Assembly (NCBI GenBank): GCA_947561395.2
Contig: OX387193.1
Span: 13,206,001-13,270,000 of the forward strand
Source: Buxus sempervirens
Lineage: Eukaryota > Streptophyta > Magnoliopsida > Buxales > Buxaceae
Direction: 5' to 3'
Length of the DNA stretch: 64,000 nucleotides
Position 1 is the stretch's first letter; every line of letters starts with the position of its first letter. Both the position numbers and the translations under genes were made by a program. A model generated the notes under the pieces. It saw only the letters and a list, made by a program, of their open reading frames with translations. It did not search any database and was not told the DNA's origin. Below, piece by piece: positions 12,001-22,562 of the stretch.

Positions 12001-13245
12001 TTCACCTAAGCCCACAGGGCCTCCTAGGCTTAGACGGAGGCCCACATGGGTACATGGGCTTACCCAAGCCCACCAAGGACATCGTGGACCTTCCAACGGG
12101 GCCCACCCAATCAGACCCAGATCACCTAAGTAAAGCAAGATAAAATCAACTAAAAGGACCCACACCACTTAGGTGGTCCCGCCAAGACTTAACTAAATGG
12201 CATGCTGGATTAGGAATCGGGTGAGAACCAAATAGAAAGTTGACTCAATCCTAGGGAACCCACGGGACCCGTCATTCGACGGGGTGGACTGGGGTGTCTA
12301 CGGACTTCCCCAGACCACAACCGAGACCTGCCTCAGAATCTCAAGCCGCAGACCAAACCAATAGATAATATTAGGCACCCAGGTGTCCGCCTGCACCCCA
12401 TCAGGCGGTGGCGACTCCGATTTCCCGTTTTCTACCAGTGCGACCGTTTTTCAGGCGCGCACAGCCGTTTTAGCTACATCTTCTTCGGCAATAAAGATTT
12501 GGTTATATCCGGAGTGGCCGTCCATAAATGACAAAAACTTATGCCGTGATGCATTATCAACTAAGAGGTCTGGGATCGGCATTGGATATTCGTCCTTGGG
12601 CGTTGCAGAATTCAGATTGCGGAAATCAATACATACCCTAATTTGACCATTCTTCTTAATTACGGGTACAACGTTTGAAAGCCACTCGGCGTATCGTATC
12701 GGCCTAATAAACCCGGCTGATAAAAGCCGTTCTATTTCAACCTTTACTTTACATATCACGTCGTCACCCATCCTCCTTGAAGGTTGTCTAAATGGTTTAA
12801 ATTCTGGTTTGATAGGGAGCCTGTGTTCTACCATTTTTCGGTCCAATCCTGGCATCTCTTGGTAAGTCCAGGCGAAACAATCTGAATATTCGGCTAACAA
12901 TCGTCTCATTTCTTGTCTGACTGAAGGTGGTAGTAACTTACTTATGAGAACAGGCTTTTGTTCCGCTCCTGTCCCCAGGTTGATTTCTTCTAATGGATCT
13001 TGGGTATCTACTTTCAGGTCTTCTAATTTGGCTGGTGCTGCTTGTAGGTCGGCGAGAGTAATCTCATTCCGGTCTTGTACCCTTTCATCTTCTTGTTCAT
13101 TAATGAATTCGGCGGAGTTTATCATTATCTCGCCGTTTTCCAGCCATTCTTGTTCCTGCTGCAACTTCCCTATCTTTTCTTCCTGCATGTAAGCCGTCAT
13201 CTTTCTTAAGACGGCTTCTGCAACTTCTGATGGTTTAACCATCAT
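6011..13245 (-). CDS. pol: Element A RT-RNase H-integrase region, split by a solo LTR
   Basis: Minus-strand pol region of a gypsy element. The N-terminal RT part lies at 12464-13245. The rest lies at 6011-8804 on the other side of the solo LTR (8810-12463). Visible motifs are RT VCIDFRNLN and YIDD (8660-8671), an RNase H region with the tethering sequence ALADFLADHP then FDGS and GDSQL, an integrase zinc finger (H..H.., CQECQ) and the integrase acidic residues in AMDLIG, TTDSGT and NGQAEA. The end near 6011 carries a chromodomain-free GPLQVSKVLPGGAY-type tail. The products would be reverse transcriptase, RNase H and integrase, acting in cytoplasmic particles and the nucleus. Confidence 0.85.
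8921..9148 (+). repeat. Two 80-bp direct copies in the solo LTR
   Basis: Segments at 8921-9001 and 9069-9148 are almost identical (ACCTTGCTCTATACC through CGGAGTCCGGATGA), spaced 148 bp apart. A diverged version of the same GGAGTCCGGATGA segment is in the solo LTR at 39300-41719 (around 41521-41600, opposite strand). Confidence 0.85.
9205..9280 (+). promoter_or_regulatory. Cluster of three CACGTG boxes upstream of LTR TATA
   Basis: Two copies of GGATGCCACGTG (9208 and 9241 regions) and one inverted CACACGTGGC (9267-9276) lie about 450-510 bp upstream of the TATA box at 9721. CACGTG is the plant G-box bound by bZIP and bHLH factors, so a light- or stress-linked enhancer is possible. Confidence 0.5.
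9280..9720 (+). repeat. Pyrimidine-rich degenerate tandem repeats in LTR U3
   Basis: This stretch is almost all C, T and A, with repeated CCCTTCACCTCCC-like units and 60-75 bp higher-order copies (ACATGGCAACC...CCACTTCC...AAGAGAAAAACCCTTGACC around 9530-9665). It ends at the TATA box at 9721. The open frames in it are low-complexity and not genes. Confidence 0.7.
9721..9728 (+). promoter_or_regulatory. TATA box of solo LTR
   Basis: TATAAAAACC lies about 0.9 kb from the LTR start, after the repeat zone. It is followed by a CT-rich leader, as in plant LTR promoters. Confidence 0.5.
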
Positions 13246-13858
13246 TTGGTAGTTCTTTGAGTTCGGCGACTGCGGCTACCTCTGTAATCTGTAGTTGCGC
13301 CGTTTGTAGTATAGCCGAACTTGAGGTGATCGGCTGCCCATTCTTGTCATATCCACTAAATGAAATTGGTTTTACCCCTTCGTTATAAAGGGATGCATGT
13401 GCGGCATTGGAGTCTACGGCAAATGGCCGCTGGTCGGCTTTTACTTCTTCGGTCTTGCCATCCTTCCAAAACAGCAACGATTGATGCAAAGAAGATGGTA
13501 CACATTTGTTCGAATGGATCCAATCTCTTCCCAGCAATGCGTTGTATCCGGCGGATGATTCAATTACGAAGAATGCCATAAGAGACTGCCGTGTCCCAAC
13601 CGTTAGTTCGATTGGGAGGATTCCTCTAGTTCCTGTAATACCTCCTGCAAAGTTAGTGACGGTGATCTCGGAAGAAATTAAATCCGAATAAGACTTACCT
13701 AATTTCTTCAATGTGGAGATTGGGATGAAATTTATTGCTGCCCCATTATCAATTAGAATTCTATTGATAGGGATCCCGTTCATGTGTGCCTTTATAAATA
13801 AAGGTTTCAGATGTTGAGTCATGGTTAAAGATGGTTCAACGAAACATACCTCTCTCAC
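13235..13858 (-). CDS. pro: Element A aspartic protease region
   Basis: Minus-strand retropepsin region between gag and RT. The catalytic triad is visible as DNGAAINF, and a downstream ALLGRDWIH segment is typical of gypsy proteases. It overlaps the start of the RT reading frame by about ten bases and begins about 30 bases after the gag frame ends. The expected role is cleavage of the element's own polyproteins. Confidence 0.8.
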   Translation of the reverse strand: MREVCFVEPSLTMTQHLKPLFIKAHMNGIPINRILIDNGAAINFIPISTLKKLGKSYSDLISSEITVTNFAGGITGTRGILPIELTVGTRQSLMAFFVIESSAGYNALLGRDWIHSNKCVPSSLHQSLLFWKDGKTEEVKADQRPFAVDSNAAHASLYNEGVKPISFSGYDKNGQPITSSSAILQTAQLQITEVAAVAELKELPNDG

Positions 13859-13888
13859 CAGACCGATTTTGTCACCATCGGTCGGTTT

Positions 13889-16800
13889 CTAGTCTTTTTT
13901 CTCTTCTTCGAGATGTTCTGGATCAATCACATACAAAGCTACTGGGTCTTCCTCCTCCTGGATCTCCTCTAACCGTGGTAACTCCATGCTGGCCCCAAAA
14001 GTCATAGGTAAAGTGAGAACCATATGACAGTCAAGTGGTATCGGGGGCATCCGACCGAAACAAATTTCGGCGATTGATGCATCCGCACTCAAAGGAGGTT
14101 GACTCAGCGACTCACTGATCTCGTCTTTGGGAGTTTCGAGCGTCAATTCCTCTGTTATTTCTACTGTAGAAGGAGTTGAGATCCTACTGTACTCTGTTAA
14201 CATTTGTTCAACTAACAATTGTTCTCCTTCTCCTCCGGCGAAATTGTCCGTCAATTCCTCGTCCGAAACCAACCTTTCGGTCATTGCATTGGAATCGTGT
14301 TCGGGCGTAGTATCTGGAGGGATTGGTGAATCAGACGGGCTCTTTTTGAGCCTTTGTGGTTTCGGAATGCGTCTTTTGGCAACAAACCTAGACGACCAAT
14401 ATGGCTCGGATGATCTAGTACTCTGTTCCTGGTATCGTCTCTTAGCTTGCTGTCGCTGCCAGCGTCGCTTCTGCGTTCTGGTCAGTTCTGCGATACTTGC
14501 CTGCGCATGGAAAGGAAATTTGGGATGAGTCAATCTTTTCCAGTGACCATCTTGCATAATAGGTGGTTTTACCATCCTGGGTTTGACCCCGTTTACCATC
14601 CTGTATTGCTCGTAAGTCATGTAGCCGCTATCCCTAGCGGAGCTATAGGTGGCTGCCGTCCTTGTCGGCGAGCCTACTTGTCTACCAGAAGTTAAGTACA
14701 AGGGTCTCTTGCCCCCCTGAGTGTGGCGAGCATCTTCATACTTGGATTTCCCTTTGTATTGGGAATACCGGTACTCTGCTATCACTTTTTGCTTGCAGTC
14801 TTGGCAAAGGAGGCCTGGTGACATTTCTATTTTCTCCGGAATCTTGCATGATGTATCTTTATTAACGGAAGATTCATCTGAGGATTTAGCAACCGTTTCC
14901 GGTCGCTTTTTGGTTGCAGCTCGATTGGAAGACAATTCAGAAGGAACCAAAACCAATTTCTTTGTTGTTTTCTCATTGAGCTCTGGTTTCCTGTCTTCTT
15001 CTATTCTGGGTTCACGTCTGGGCTTATGCCACCATTCACCCCAGATTTCACCTTTCCTCTCTTGATGCCATGACCGTCCTTGTGTAGATGGATACCTCCA
15101 ATGGTTTCTTGGTAGTAAATTCACCTGGTTTTGCACTGGTTGTGCTGTTTTCCCCCATTTCCCCGAGGAAGATCCATCCAGGTCGATCTTAACTGCTGGA
15201 GTGCGTTTTGGCAACCCAATGGTAACCATATTTGCCGACACCTCTTTAGGGAATGGTTGTGTGTCGACCTGCATCTTTTCTTTGTCGGTTTCTGCAAACT
15301 TCAGGAGCCCTTTATCAATATTCTCTTGTATCACATTACGAAGCACAGTACATTCATTAGTTTCATGAGTTTTTACCCCGTGCCATTTACAAGCTTTACC
15401 CTTGGCCGCCACATTGGCTGGGATAAAAGGATGGTCTTTGGTTAGTCTGAAGAATCCTTGTTTCAAGAGGTATTCAAATACTTCAGCCGTCTTATTTATG
15501 TCAAAGGAATAATTTCGGCTAAAAGTACTCGTCTCCTTTGTTGCTTCTGTATCCTTGGTTTTTCGGATAAGAATCGGACAGGTGATTGATTGTTTTCCCA
15601 CGACTTCTACAACTCCGTATTCAAAGTTTGGGTCCTTGTAATAAGACCCGTAAGACGAGACTTTCTTTTCGTTGTCTTCCTGTAATAGCCACTCGTATTT
15701 GGTGGCTCTGGCCGACAACTCAAATAAGTCTTCGAACTGTTCACCTTCGAATTTCTTTCGGAGTTCAAAGTCTAGTCCATTTAAAGCCAAATTTGCAAAT
15801 TCTGATTCTGGTAAAAGAATTCGGCATTTGTTTTTCATATATTTAAAGCGAGCAATATATTTATCGGCCGATTCCCCTGGTTGCTGTCTTAACCGAGCAA
15901 GATCAACCATGGTCACTTCGGGCTCCGTACGATAAAATTGGGAGTGGAATTTCTCTTCCATCATTCCCCAATTTGTAACTGAATTGGCCGGTAAAGTAAT
16001 ATACCATGTAAAGGCCTGTCCGGTCAATGAATTTCCAAATAGTCTAAGTCTAAGGAAATCATTACCGGATGCTTCTCCACATTGAACCGTAAATCGGCCA
16101 ATGTGTTCAATGGTAGATTGTTGACCTTCTCCTGAAAACAAAGTGAATTCGGGAATTTTGTATCCCCTAGGGAATTCAAATTGTTGGTCAATCCAGCCTG
16201 GGTAAGGTTTCCTATAAACTGGCCTAGTCATTCGTCGGTGATATTGATCTCCGATCATTTCTTGAATTACATTTTGGATGTAATTACGGTTTACGGCCAT
16301 ATTTCTTACCCCGATATCTTCTCTATGGTTCTCCTGTGCTTCCCTTTGTCCCATGGGTCTCACCTCGATCGGAGGCACATTGGGATGAACTGGGACACCA
16401 GGAGGTATTTCTCCCCTAAAAGCGGCGGTGTTGGCCTGTTCGTTTCGGCCGTTTACACCTAGGTTCATGATCGGTGGCTGCTCTAGGATATTTATCCTTT
16501 CGTGAGCATTTGACCCAGCAGCCGATGTTTCGGCTCGTTCGGTCATCATGACCGGTCTTGCCATTGTAGAGAAACCTTCCTGTAAAACCGCTAGGATTCT
16601 ACCATTATCAGAAGAAATTTTGTTAATACCTTGGCCAAAGCCTGCCATTTGTTGGCTGAGACCTTGTATGGCCTGAATAAGTCGCTCATTAAGGTCCGGC
16701 TGAGAACTCGAAGGTCCTTCTTCCGGGACCTTTGGAGCATAAAGAGGATTTACCTGAGATTCGGCAGGTTCCTCTGGCGCTGCATTTTCAGCATGCCGAG

Positions 16801-16954
16801 TACTTCTTCTTGCCGCCATTAGTGCTCTTTCAAAGACTAATGGTCCCACCGGGCGTGCCAAAAAGGGATGTTGCTCCAAAAATGGGCCGGTGTGGACACG
16901 TGTCGGAGGCGACGATGTGTCTCTACGCGGGCGTGCCAGTATCGCTTGATACAA
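13889..16954 (-). CDS. gag: Element A gag region
   Basis: A 1021-codon minus-strand frame encoding the structural Gag protein. The N-terminal third is disordered (Ala/Pro/Glu-rich, QAILARPRRDTSSPP). The retrotransposon-gag core lies around 15650-16250 (FTLFSGEGQQ, LTGQAFTWYI, FHSQFYRTE, RLRQQPGESADKYIARFK). A C..H...H..C-like segment (CKWHGVKTHETNEC) follows near 15340-15400, and then a very long basic and acidic tail. It is long for a gypsy Gag, which is usual in Tat/Ogre elements. The frame looks whole. Confidence 0.85.
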   Translation of the reverse strand: MYQAILARPRRDTSSPPTRVHTGPFLEQHPFLARPVGPLVFERALMAARRSTRHAENAAPEEPAESQVNPLYAPKVPEEGPSSSQPDLNERLIQAIQGLSQQMAGFGQGINKISSDNGRILAVLQEGFSTMARPVMMTERAETSAAGSNAHERINILEQPPIMNLGVNGRNEQANTAAFRGEIPPGVPVHPNVPPIEVRPMGQREAQENHREDIGVRNMAVNRNYIQNVIQEMIGDQYHRRMTRPVYRKPYPGWIDQQFEFPRGYKIPEFTLFSGEGQQSTIEHIGRFTVQCGEASGNDFLRLRLFGNSLTGQAFTWYITLPANSVTNWGMMEEKFHSQFYRTEPEVTMVDLARLRQQPGESADKYIARFKYMKNKCRILLPESEFANLALNGLDFELRKKFEGEQFEDLFELSARATKYEWLLQEDNEKKVSSYGSYYKDPNFEYGVVEVVGKQSITCPILIRKTKDTEATKETSTFSRNYSFDINKTAEVFEYLLKQGFFRLTKDHPFIPANVAAKGKACKWHGVKTHETNECTVLRNVIQENIDKGLLKFAETDKEKMQVDTQPFPKEVSANMVTIGLPKRTPAVKIDLDGSSSGKWGKTAQPVQNQVNLLPRNHWRYPSTQGRSWHQERKGEIWGEWWHKPRREPRIEEDRKPELNEKTTKKLVLVPSELSSNRAATKKRPETVAKSSDESSVNKDTSCKIPEKIEMSPGLLCQDCKQKVIAEYRYSQYKGKSKYEDARHTQGGKRPLYLTSGRQVGSPTRTAATYSSARDSGYMTYEQYRMVNGVKPRMVKPPIMQDGHWKRLTHPKFPFHAQASIAELTRTQKRRWQRQQAKRRYQEQSTRSSEPYWSSRFVAKRRIPKPQRLKKSPSDSPIPPDTTPEHDSNAMTERLVSDEELTDNFAGGEGEQLLVEQMLTEYSRISTPSTVEITEELTLETPKDEISESLSQPPLSADASIAEICFGRMPPIPLDCHMVLTLPMTFGASMELPRLEEIQEEEDPVALYVIDPEHLEEEKKD

Positions 16955-17034
16955 TTGATTTTGGGTTGAACCCTGACCCCGGGCACCTGTTCCGAATCTG
17001 AACCGGAATCGGTCCAGTCGTACTGCAAGTCACC

Positions 17035-17968
17035 TGTAATAAAACGGGTCAGGCGATGGTATGAAGACTAGGGGTTCGGTCTTCGTTTCGGGTTCTTGTA
17101 AGTGTTTGAAAGCGAAAGCAACTAACGGCACACAAATCCTTTATTAATAAATCGGCCGAATAGCCGAAAGCGACAACAGATAATCCTCAAAATGGAAACA
17201 AAAGTACAAAAGAAAATCGACAGGGCTTGCAGGACCGGCCTGTCCTGATCTTATAGCCGTAATCGGGTATAAGCGCAGGAGGAAGGGGGCGGCTGCTAAC
17301 AAAGTCGGTTCAGGGGGTTCACCTTGGATTGCTGCTTACCCGAAAATACACAAGTCACCTGGCGTGAACAGAGCGAGTCTCGGGACCGGCTGCTCGGGAT
17401 TCTGTAAGGACAGAACTGCGAGTCAGGGGCGGCCTCAACTTACTCTCCGGTGGCAGGATTCTGGTGTTAGTCGGAGTAAAGAGGGGTCTAAGATGTCACT
17501 GCGACTGGAAGCAGTGAGAGAAGTCCTAGTTTATCCGTCTGTATTAGAGGGGATAAAGGATCACGGATGATCAAAATAATATAATAACCGGTTGCGGTTG
17601 TGTGGATTGTGTCCCTGAGCTCTTCGAATTGGGGCCTTTTATAGCCGCTTCTTGACGGTTGCTCAACTTCCTACTCTCGCACGATCTTCATGGCGGTTGG
17701 TTATCTTCAGTTCTCTGTTTCAAAGTGATAACCGCCCGGCCATGATCTAAAAATAATTCTATTCTTGAACGGCCGATGGCACGATCTTCTGATATTTATG
17801 GTTTTGTCGTATTGTCTTGCGTGGCTCAAACCGCATTCTTCTGTATGCGTGCTGACGTGGTCGGCTCAACCCTTCAAAGGCTATGGGTCGTGGCCTAACC
17901 AAGCCACCTAGGCACCACGTGTCCTTCTCTTATTCGTCGGTTATATAGGGTGTAAACAAAGGGTAACA
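17035..17968 (-). mobile_element. Probable 5' LTR of element A
   Basis: On the plus strand this block starts TGTAATAAAA and a matching GGTAACA end lies near 17968. Read on the minus strand it has a TATA box (CTATAAAAGG, about 17635-17644) and AATAAA-type signals near 17141-17150, so it has promoter and polyadenylation features in LTR order. The bases just inside it (minus GGTGACTTGCAG, ending at 17034) partly match the PBS of element B (TGGTGACTCTGC). The outer boundary is a best guess because the partner LTR is not in the window. Confidence 0.5.
17635..17644 (-). promoter_or_regulatory. TATA box in element A LTR
   Basis: Minus-strand CTATAAAAGG, about 680 bases upstream of the gag start, inside the probable LTR. 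It fits the U3 promoter that drives the gag-pol transcript. Confidence 0.5.
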
Positions 17969-18154
17969 AAACCAAATCAAAAATGTCTTTGCGTAGATGT
18001 TTTTCACGGAGGTGGAAGACCTTGTAAGCCGTAAGGGTTATTTTCTATTGAAGTCTTGAGGTTTTGCGCAAAGGTGGGGTTTCTTCCACAATCATTTCTC
18101 TTGCTTTATTAATTCCCCCCCCCCCCCCCCCCCCCCCAAACCATTTTTTTTTAT
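17969..18154. repeat. Unique stretch with a 23-base C run
   Basis: Between element A and the first MITE. The only notable feature is an uninterrupted run of 23 C residues at 18115-18137. No gene is seen. Confidence 0.7.
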
Positions 18155-18520
18155 CTTTTAATGGGGTTTTAGTGTTACTTTATAAAAATAACCCAGATTT
18201 AGTCATTTAGTTCTTGGTAATTGGAAAGTGGTGTTAAATTTTAAAATAATTGAGAATAAATATCATTTTACTATTCCACAGACTTCTTCCAAAAATGCCC
18301 TTTTTAACCCATAAAAGATGACAACAAACAAGTCTTTTAAGGATATTTTTGATACTCTTGTTAACCCATTAAAATATGACAATAAACAAGTTTGATATTT
18401 TTGGATAAAATCCCCTTCAATTAGTAAAATGACATTGATTCTCAATTATTTTAAAAAAGAATCCACATTTCACCATTACCAAAAATTAGGTGATTAAATA
18501 TTAGGTTAAAAAAAAAAGGA
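18155..18520. mobile_element. Old foldback MITE
   Basis: The two halves are imperfect inverted copies. The left arm contains TTGGTAATTGG and AATAATTGAGAATAAATATC (18216-18265 region). The right arm carries their complements (GACATTGATTCTCAATTATT and CCATTACCAAAAATTAGG, 18430-18493). The middle encodes nothing. It shares the CATTTTACTATTC and TTCTTCCAAAAATRCCC segments with the MITE at 18697, so they are probably one family. Ends and target duplication are unclear. Confidence 0.55.
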
Positions 18521-18696
18521 AAAAAAATTTTTTTTTACAAGTATTCACCTTTTTCTTTTTCAATATATATGTATATATATTTTTAAGATAAACATGTGCA
18601 AGCTACGTGGAGTATAAAAGATCTATTCTTGTCCAATCGGCAAATGCAATCTATAAAAGGTGAAAGAAAACGGAGAGTTCGTCTCCCGGAAAAATA

Positions 18697-19051
18697 GGGG
18701 AAATTGGTTTTTAGTGATACAAAATAATCTAGATTCAATCGATAAATTTTTGAAAATTAGGAATTAGTGATGCTTTTTTTATATAATTGGGATTCAATAT
18801 CATTTTACTATTCATCAAGAATTTCTTCCAAAAATACCCTAAAAATATTTTGAAAACCTTTGACTCATTTAAGTACAAGTGAGGTTTACAAGTCTTTTTG
18901 AGGATGTTTTTTGGAAAAAAAATCTCATGAATAGTAAAATAATACTAAAGCCCAATTATTTGAAAAAAAATCACTAATTCCCAATTTTCAAGAATTGACC
19001 AACTGAATATAGATTATTTTAAAAAAGTATCATTAAAAACCAATTTTCCCC
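18697..19051. mobile_element. Foldback MITE, copy 1 of the GGGGAAATTGG family
   Basis: It begins GGGGAAATTGGTTTTTAGTG and ends with the inverted form (CATTAAAAACCAATTTTCCCC). The arms are complementary over most of the 355 bp, and no coding is seen. A second copy lies at 45631-45985 in the same orientation. No clear target duplication was seen, so the superfamily is open. Confidence 0.75.
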
Positions 19052-19361
19052 AAAAAAACTGAACCAAGCCTCGTACATTTGTACCACCAACAAGATCCAA
19101 TGAAAATGATATCAACTAGGGGTGGCAATTGGTCGAATATGGTACGGATCTGCTAAGATCTGAATCCGATCCGAAAAAAATTTACCTATATCCGACGGAT
19201 CTTTAATACTTAAATCCAAATTCGAAATTCAATGAATATCTGAAATTCAATCCGATATCTGTAGACACCCCAAATTGCACTACAAAATGAGAAAATAATG
19301 AAAACATTAATTGGAAGTTAAAATAGGCAAAAAAAGCATGAAAATCAATAATTAGAGCCTG

Positions 19362-19468
19362 GACCGTATTACCACTACGGGCTGAGCATGCCCGAATTTT
19401 GAATACGGGCACGCAACGCCCGTAACACATATACGGACACCATTGGACCGTAAATCATTTACGGGCAC
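19362..19468. promoter_or_regulatory. CCGTA/TACGG inverted-motif cluster in 5' LTR
   Basis: GACCGTATT, ACTACGGGC, AATACGGGC, GCCCGTAAC, ATACGGAC, GACCGTAAA and TTACGGGC alternate direction within about 105 bp, about 200 bp upstream of the LTR TATA box. The 3' LTR has the same cluster at 43332-43438. Confidence 0.7.
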
Positions 19469-19666
19469 TCTAGACTCGTGCGAGTTCTGTTCTTCTCTCG
19501 ATTTCTGAGCCTTATCTTTAGTACAATATCCCTTTAAATGAGCGAATTATATATTTTATTCGTGCGAAATATCTTTGTGGATAAAGGATGGGCATTATCT
19601 TGTGTTTAACTCAAACTGAAACTCTATCTTGCCAAACCTTGGACCAACCATACCCCTGGGTTTGCC

Positions 19667-19674
19667 TATAAATA
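19667..19674 (+). promoter_or_regulatory. TATA box, element B 5' LTR
   Basis: TATAAATA in GCCTATAAATAGAGGGCC, the likely core promoter of the gag-pol transcript. The matching site in the 3' LTR is at 43637-43644. Confidence 0.65.
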
Positions 19675-21067
19675 GAGGGCCTTTCCTCAAGCAAAAGGCC
19701 ACGAAATTTTGAAGTCCAAGAAGCTCCAAGAGAAGAAGAGGAACCCCTGCTGCTCTGTTTGCTCAATCCAGGTAAGTCCCTTTTCCCTTTTATTTTCTGT
19801 CTTCAATTCTAGAAATAATAGGATCTTCTCTATTGCTGTAGAATAAGGCCATATTTTGTATTCCTAAACTTGCCTCTAAGTACCTCAAGAGTCTCTCTAG
19901 CCGTAAAACGTGAAGAGAGAGCTAGGGAAAAGAGAACAGGTGGATCCCTAGAATAGAACCCCATATCTGTTTTTCTCCTTTTTTTTCTAGAATAAAGCCT
20001 CTGATTGCGTTTGAATAACCAAACCTATCTCCAAGTACCTCAAGAATCCTTTCTAGCCGTAAAACGTGAAGAGAGAGCTAGGGGAAAAGAGAACAGGTGG
20101 ATCCGTAGGGTAGACCCCCCATGTGCTCTAATTTGTGAGATGTGGTTGCTTTTGATATCTTGATCATGTTTTAATGGTTTTTATGATGAATCTGAATGAA
20201 TAACATGAATCTATGATGTTTATAGCATGAGATCCCCACTTTTTTATAAAATTTGGATTTTTGCCATATTTGCACCTACAGCACTGTTTTCGTGATCTTT
20301 GTGATTTTAGGCTAAGATCTTGGATTTATCATGATTAATATGGTAGATCTGAATCCAGAAGCCTGAAAGTAAACTCTAGGGTTTCATGATGTGGTTTTTA
20401 AATCGTTTTTCATTATTGAGAGAAGACCCTACGGTCTAAATTCTTCCCTTTTGATGTTCTTCATCAATGTGGGTATTTTTGGTTTTGACTTGTTGATTTA
20501 ATGTGAAATTTGGGCTCTACCTATGTCCTGGACCATTCAAGTTCAATTTTGAAATATTTTATAAAAATCATATTTTTCTAGATTTCTAGAATTTGACTTG
20601 AAGCCAGATTTTTGGATTTTTCACTTAAAATTGATTTTATTTGATTTTATCTTGATTTTATTTTGATCATGAAACCCTAAGAATGGTATGATCGTATTTG
20701 AAAGTTCTGGATCAATCAGACTATTCATATGAAAAAAACCATATATTTTTGTCTTTTTTGTGATTTTTCCTGATTTTTATAGCAAGCCTTTTTCTTTTAT
20801 TTAAACATGAACAATACCTGGCAACCACCTTGTGTGGATGAATAGGGGTGCCTAACACCTTCCCCTGTTCATAACCTAATCCCCTTACCTATCTCTGGTT
20901 GTTTTTTTAGGAGGGTTATTTTTACCCTAAAATTGCCTTTTGTGCTTATTTAATATTTTGGTGTCCATTCACACCTAAATTGAATGGTGGCAACTCTTTG
21001 TTTTATTTAATCCCGTGTGATTATTGAGGAAGTCAATGGAATTTGATTTTTTCCCATGTCTCACAAC

Positions 21068-21085
21068 TGGTGACTCTGCTGGGGA
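21068..21085 (+). promoter_or_regulatory. Primer-binding site of element B
   Basis: Two bases after the LTR end comes TGGTGACTCTGCTGGGGA. It starts with TGG, as needed to pair with a tRNA CCA end, and resembles the PBS reported for Ogre-type elements. The exact tRNA was not identified here. Confidence 0.8.
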
Positions 21086-22278
21086 CTTGAGGATTTTAGC
21101 CTTTTGATGTTTTAGTTCATGTTTTAATATTTCTGGATTTGCTTGCTATTTTGTGTTCTTAAGCATGTTGAGTAGGTTTTAAATTTGAATTATTGCTTAA
21201 GAATTCATGGGGGTAGAAACATGTTTAATTTTGATTTATAGGATTGCTTCTACAAACATGCGTAGGGGAGGTTCGTTTTGCTGAACAATGTTTATTTCTT
21301 GCTATATTTTTATGATAGCATGTTTTAATTTTCAGCATGATCTCCATGATTATTTTTGGTGTATAGCATTATCATATGTTTGCATGATTAGATGATTTTT
21401 TGAGCATGTTTTAGGTGCTATAGGATTGCTGTATTTACTTGTTTATTTTAAATATACTTTCCTATTATGCCTTGGTTTGTTTATGCATGGCTACGAAAAG
21501 AGTGGCAAGGGTTTGGGACGTTGTGAATGCACCTTATTTTTACAATGCAATATGCACCTTTTATTTTTTTACACGGCCTACCCTTAACCTATAGGAAGTT
21601 GAACCCGAATGTGTGTAGCTTGGCGCAACGAGGTCGATACTTCGAAAAGCGAAAGTGAAAACATTCACCTTAGAACTTTGAGCCAATGATGTGATGATAA
21701 CGTGGATCTGGGATTCTGGTCATCACTAGGCTTGAGTGCTAAGTTGTCATTAAGCCAAAACCCAAAACCCCTACGCTTGAAGGTGGAGTTACACGTTTTT
21801 GGCTAAAGTATACAATTACGTGGGGATATGGGCTTGTAATTGTGGGAAGGCCGTTTGCATGGCTTACAAACCAGGGCATAATGCGGATGCCATATTGAGG
21901 TAAACAAGGTAACAAGGTAATCCTATTGTTTTGCATTATTTTCATGTCATAGGGGTGTCATAGTGCCCATTGGTTCGGGATAAAATTGGTCCCAAAATAT
22001 GCATATTTTCTAAAATTGGTGCAGCCCATAGGAAGAGTTTCTAACTCTGTTTAGGATTAATCCTACCCAATGTTCATACAAGAGGCAACAAAAGGGTACC
22101 AAATTCTAGAATGAGGTGTCAATTTGGAGGGTACATGTGCCCCCTAAACATGTGTTTTAGCAAAAAGGTCAAAGTCCACTTTGGGACAGTTTAGAAGCCC
22201 TGCACTGGGTGAACCGTACGTTTGGATGAGCAATTAAAGTGATCAAACCGTGAAAAAACTGAGAAAACATAAAGGAGC

Positions 22279-22416
22279 TCCGTAAAACCGTATTTGATAC
22301 ACGGGCTGGGCTCGTCCGTATTAGTTATACGGGCGGGGTTCGCCCGTGAATTTCATACGATTACGGCTCGCTCGTAATTTGAATACGGGCAGGGCTGGAC
22401 CGTACTGTATATACGG
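22279..22416. promoter_or_regulatory. CCGTA/TACGG inverted-motif cluster in gag leader
   Basis: CCGTAAAACCGTATT, ACACGGGC, GTCCGTATT, ATACGGGC, GCCCGTG, ATTACGG, CTCGTAATT, ATACGGGC, GACCGTAC and ATACGG follow each other within 138 bp. The layout matches the LTR clusters but the sequence between the motifs is different. No TATA box was found between it and gag. Confidence 0.65.
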
Positions 22417-22562
22417 TTTTCGCGGAAAATTAAATTTTAATCAGTTTTTCCCACTAAATCTTATTCCTTTAACCTTTAAATAATGATAAAGGGAAATGAG
22501 TTTGAATAAAATTCTTCAAAAAAAATTAAATAAATAAAAACAAATGTGGGAGAAAATCCTTT

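Larger units (their letters stand above)
8810..12463 (+). mobile_element. 3.65 kb solo LTR nested in element A pol
   Basis: The block starts TGTAAGCACC and ends GCGCGCACA. It is flanked by the 5-bp duplication gccgt (8805-8809 and 12464-12468) and interrupts the RT coding sequence. No second LTR and no gag/pol are inside, so it is a solo LTR left by LTR-LTR recombination. It shares both ends and several internal segments with the solo LTR at 39300-41719 in the opposite direction, so they are the same superfamily of long Tat/Ogre-type LTRs. It has a TATA box at 9721 after a pyrimidine-rich repeat zone. Confidence 0.85.
1..17968 (-). mobile_element. Element A: Tat/Ogre-like Ty3/gypsy LTR retrotransposon, 3' end outside window
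   Basis: A large gypsy-type element read on the minus strand. From right to left it has a probable 5' LTR (17035-17968), a short leader, gag (16954-13889), protease (13858-13235), then RT, RNase H and integrase to 6011. An 830-bp spacer follows, then two PMD-type genes on the opposite strand (1-5181). Gypsy order (RT before integrase), the YIDD box and the large size with antisense additional genes fit the Tat/Ogre group. The 3' LTR must lie left of base 1. A 3.65 kb solo LTR is inserted in RT, so the element is broken at least by that insertion; the remaining reading frames look long and well kept. Age cannot be estimated with only one LTR visible. Confidence 0.85.
19260..21065 (+). repeat. 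5' LTR of element B
   Basis: 1806 bp, TGTAGACACC...TCTCACA. It contains an inverted-motif cluster (19362-19468), a TATA box (TATAAATA, 19667-19674) and a doubled segment with TAGCCGTAAAACGTGAAGAG (around 19871-19955 and 20029-20120). Near its end it has a TGGCAACTCT motif (20988-20997) that resembles the PBS. Confidence 0.93.
21066..22562 (+). other. Element B untranslated leader, first part
   Basis: 1.5 kb of AT-rich sequence between the PBS and the minisatellite, with no credible reading frame. No additional ORF before gag, as found in classical Ogre elements, is seen. A CCGTA/TACGG motif cluster is present at 22279-22416. Confidence 0.7.
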
